8,722 nucleotides of DNA, from contig JANQOD010000352.1 of the NCBI GenBank assembly GCA_028289745.1, forward strand, positions 1-8,722, in the 5' to 3' direction. Below are positions 7,144 to 8,722 of this stretch, piece after piece. A model generated the notes under the pieces. The model ran no database searches, was not told where the DNA came from, and worked only from the letters and a program-made list of their open reading frames with translations. Source of the DNA: Allomuricauda sp. Lineage in GTDB: Bacteria > Bacteroidota > Bacteroidia > Flavobacteriales > Flavobacteriaceae. The translations under genes and the position numbers were made by a program. Positions within the stretch are counted from its first letter, which is position 1; each line of letters begins with the position of its first letter.

Positions 7144-7338
7144 TTAGGCGTCGGTTTCCTTTTTGCCCTCCAACTTTTCATCTTCTTTGGAAGCGTCTTT
7201 AAATTCTTTGATGCCGCTGCCAAGGCCCCGCATAAGTTCAGGAATCTTTTTTCCGCCGAAAAGCAAGAGTACCACGACCACGATGAGTACAATTTGCCAT
7301 GGTCCCAACATACCGAGAAAAATATTCTGAGCAATCAT
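7144..7338 (-). CDS. tatA: Sec-independent translocase TatA/E family protein
   Basis: A 64-residue TatA-type protein. A short N-terminus leads into GPWQ (12-15), then one transmembrane helix at about 15-27. The hallmark FGGKKIPEL hinge follows at 27-35, with an amphipathic helix at about 36-48 and a highly charged tail. TatA oligomers form the pore or membrane-thinning element of the twin-arginine translocon, which exports folded proteins across the inner membrane. Gln15 stands where proteobacterial TatB/TatA commonly carry a polar or Glu residue near the start of the membrane helix; I believe Gln is common in Bacteroidota. No tatC or tatB is present here, and tatC is often unlinked in this phylum. 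Divergent from the M23 gene with 162 bases between. No convincing promoter box was found; near-matches exist at 7357-7364 and 7400-7407. Confidence 0.92.
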   Translation of the reverse strand: MIAQNIFLGMLGPWQIVLIVVVVLLLFGGKKIPELMRGLGSGIKEFKDASKEDEKLEGKKETDA

Positions 7339-7488
7339 AGTATTTATTTGAATTGATAAAAGTACTAAAAAGTAGCTATAAAGTCTTTATGCCCTTAACG
7401 AAAGTTACGAAGTATAATTGTTTTTAACGCCCAAATTGCCGGTTTTCATAAAACTTTCACAATCATGGCGGTAAATGGGCATTACCAT

Positions 7489-7496
7489 TATCTTTG
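7489..7496 (+). promoter_or_regulatory. -7 promoter box abutting the M23 peptidase start codon
   Basis: TATCTTTG is a perfect TAnnTTTG match ending only 4 bases before the ATG at 7501. Transcription from it would begin at or very near the start codon, giving a leaderless or almost leaderless mRNA. No TTG -33 element lies at the expected spacing, which lowers certainty. The arrangement argues against using the in-frame ATG at 7465 as the start. Confidence 0.5.
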
Positions 7497-7500
7497 CATC

Positions 7501-8370
7501 ATGGCCAAAAAGGGTAAAAAGCGCAAGGAGATAAAGAGAAAGCTGCTTCATAAATACCGTCTCGTCATTTTGAACGAGAGTACCTTTGAAGAAAAGATTT
7601 CCTTCAAGCTGAATCGACTGAATGTCTTTGTAACAGGCACGATTTTCATTATCGTGTTGATCGCCCTGACCACCTTGTTGATCGCCTTTACGCCCTTGCG
7701 CGAATATATACCTGGCTATTCTTCGACAAAGCTCAAGAGACAGGCCACCGAATTGACCTACAAAACCGATTCTTTGGTCACTGTATTGAATTATACCAAT
7801 CGGTATTTAGACAATGTCAGAATGGTGCTGAGAGGAGATGTCGAAAATACCGAGACCAACCGTGATTCACTTTTCGAGAAATATAAATTGGACCCGAACA
7901 CCATAAATCTTACCCCTATCAAAGAAGATTTGGAACTAAGGGAACAAGTTGAGCTTGAAGATAAGTACAATCTCTTTGAACGTACCGTTGAAGGAACAAG
8001 AACCATACTTTTTCCGCCGGTAAGCGGTCAGATCTCACAAGGATACGATATTAACCTAAAGCATTTTGCGGTAGATGTGACCACGCAGAAAGATGCGCCC
8101 GTGAAGGCCGTCGCCAATGGCACCGTTATTTTTGCGGAATGGACTTCAGACACGGGCAATGTCATCATTATTGAACACGAAGACGATTTGATTTCGGCAT
8201 ACAAGCACTGTAATTCACTGAACAAGGCACAGGGCGAACATGTCACTGCCGGTGAGGTGGTGGCCACTGTGGGCAATACGGGTGAAATTACTACGGGCCC
8301 GCACCTTCATTTTGAGTTGTGGAAAGATGGAAAACCCATGGATCCCCAAGACTATATAGACTTTAATTAG
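7501..8370 (+). CDS. membrane-anchored M23 family peptidoglycan endopeptidase
   Basis: A 289-residue type II membrane protein. The N-terminus is extremely basic (11 Lys/Arg in the first 20 residues), then comes a conserved soluble stretch and a transmembrane helix at about 42-63. A periplasmic spacer of probable coiled-coil character spans about 75-165. The C-terminal M23 (lysostaphin/LytM-like) zinc metallopeptidase domain lies at about 172-288. All ligands and catalytic residues are visible: His188 and Asp192 (HFAVD), His236 (YKHC), His268 and His270 (PHLHFELW). It should therefore be an active D,D-type peptidoglycan cross-link hydrolase rather than a degenerate EnvC/NlpD-like activator. 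The ATG at 7501 was chosen over 7465. The 12 extra residues look unnatural, and a perfect -7 promoter box lies between the two. The GH3-family gene begins 4 bases after the stop, so the two are probably co-transcribed. Confidence 0.93.
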   Translation: MAKKGKKRKEIKRKLLHKYRLVILNESTFEEKISFKLNRLNVFVTGTIFIIVLIALTTLLIAFTPLREYIPGYSSTKLKRQATELTYKTDSLVTVLNYTNRYLDNVRMVLRGDVENTETNRDSLFEKYKLDPNTINLTPIKEDLELREQVELEDKYNLFERTVEGTRTILFPPVSGQISQGYDINLKHFAVDVTTQKDAPVKAVANGTVIFAEWTSDTGNVIIIEHEDDLISAYKHCNSLNKAQGEHVTAGEVVATVGNTGEITTGPHLHFELWKDGKPMDPQDYIDFN

Positions 8371-8374
8371 CGCA

Positions 8375-8722
8375 ATGTTCTTAAAAGCTTTTGCCGCAAA
8401 AGTTTTTGCCAGATACGTACACTTCACAAATTCTTGGTGGATAGAGAATCCGGTCGTGGCCCAGGAAAAGGTATTCAAAGAGCTGCTCAAAACAGCTGCC
8501 AATACGGCTTTTGGCAAAGACCACGGTTTTAGTGAAGTAAGATCATACGAAGATTTCGCACTGAGGGTTGCCATTCGGGATTACGAGCAATTGAAACCCT
8601 ATGTGGAAAGGGTCAGAAATGGCGAAAAGAATGTATTGTGGCCCGGCAAGCCCATCTATTTTGCCAAGACATCGGGCACGACCTCTGGGGCAAAGTATAT
8701 TCCCATCACCGGGGCATCGATA
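8375..8722 (+). CDS. GH3 auxin-responsive promoter family protein, 5' part
   Basis: The first 116 codons are present and the gene runs off the window end without a stop. The product begins MFLKAFAAKVFARYVHF. It then shows the typical N-terminal helical region of bacterial GH3-like proteins (WWIENPVVAQEKVFKELLKT at 21-40, TAFGKDHGF at 44-52) and IRDYEQLKPYVERVRNGE at 67-84. The nucleotide-binding motif I of the family, KTSGTTSGAKYIPIT, is at 98-112. GH3 enzymes belong to the adenylate-forming superfamily and, in plants, conjugate acyl acids to amino acids. The substrate of the Bacteroidota members is unknown to me. Full family length is about 500 residues, so roughly 380 residues are missing. 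Start is 4 bases after the M23 peptidase stop. Confidence 0.9.
   Translation, partial: MFLKAFAAKVFARYVHFTNSWWIENPVVAQEKVFKELLKTAANTAFGKDHGFSEVRSYEDFALRVAIRDYEQLKPYVERVRNGEKNVLWPGKPIYFAKTSGTTSGAKYIPITGASI

Noticed and set aside
6900..7334. 144-residue - strand frame covering tatA and the gap before the PorE-like gene
   Set aside because: It is out of frame with the clear TatA sequence over most of its length, and the remainder is low-complexity, non-coding-looking sequence.
7465..7500. ATG at 7465 as the M23 peptidase start
   Set aside because: The added 12 residues include the codons formed by the TATCTTTG promoter box, and the basic N-terminus from 7501 is the natural start.
8215..8574. 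119-residue - strand frame across the M23/GH3 junction
   Set aside because: It is antisense to two supported genes, including the M23 HxH motif and the GH3 N-terminus, and has no domain signal.
1..8722. CRISPR arrays, insertion sequences, prophage, tRNA or rRNA genes, defence systems
   Set aside because: I saw no spaced direct repeats, transposase or recombinase motifs, cloverleaf-like sequence or rRNA-like stretches. The genes are core envelope and metabolic functions.

Overview
The window reads as a chromosomal segment of a marine-type Flavobacteriaceae bacterium (Bacteroidota), possibly close to the Muricauda/Maribacter/Zobellia group. The family call rests on three things. Promoter-like boxes match the Bacteroidota pattern TAnnTTTG, and true Shine-Dalgarno sequences are mostly absent. 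The protein repertoire is typical: a PorE-like TPR/PD40/OmpA protein, a DUF4837 lipoprotein, a MltD-like transglycosylase with LysM repeats, a bacterial GH3-family protein and a Bacteroidota-style TatA. Base composition is moderate, with frequent GCC/GGC codons, and is similar throughout. No insertion sequence, phage gene, CRISPR array, tRNA or rRNA is visible. The genus is a guess; the family is fairly secure.

Left part (1-4046, all on +): pgk (phosphoglycerate kinase) with a good promoter just upstream, then a hairpin terminator, then a two-gene unit. That unit is a secreted lytic transglycosylase with two C-terminal LysM domains and, 10 bases later, a DUF4837 lipoprotein of unknown function. 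The middle (4047-7338) is on the - strand. It holds a 56-residue single-pass membrane protein with its own terminator, and a 788-residue PorE-like protein with its own promoter, 5' leader hairpin and strong terminator. It also holds tatA. The right part (7501-8722, on +) diverges from tatA. It contains a membrane-anchored M23 peptidase that appears to be transcribed from a promoter box sitting right on its start codon. Four bases later comes the start of a GH3-family adenylate-forming enzyme, cut by the window end.

Apart from pgk and the GH3 gene, the genes share a cell-envelope theme: peptidoglycan cleavage (transglycosylase, M23), peptidoglycan binding (LysM, OmpA-like, possible SPOR-like domain), protein export (TatA) and small or lipid-anchored membrane proteins. 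This looks like ordinary core-genome territory. I see no defence, mobile or biosynthetic system. The items most worth a second look are the solitary PorE-like protein with two apparent peptidoglycan-binding modules, the uncharacterised DUF4837 and 56-residue proteins, and several cis-acting signals (leader hairpin, leaderless start, nested palindromes).
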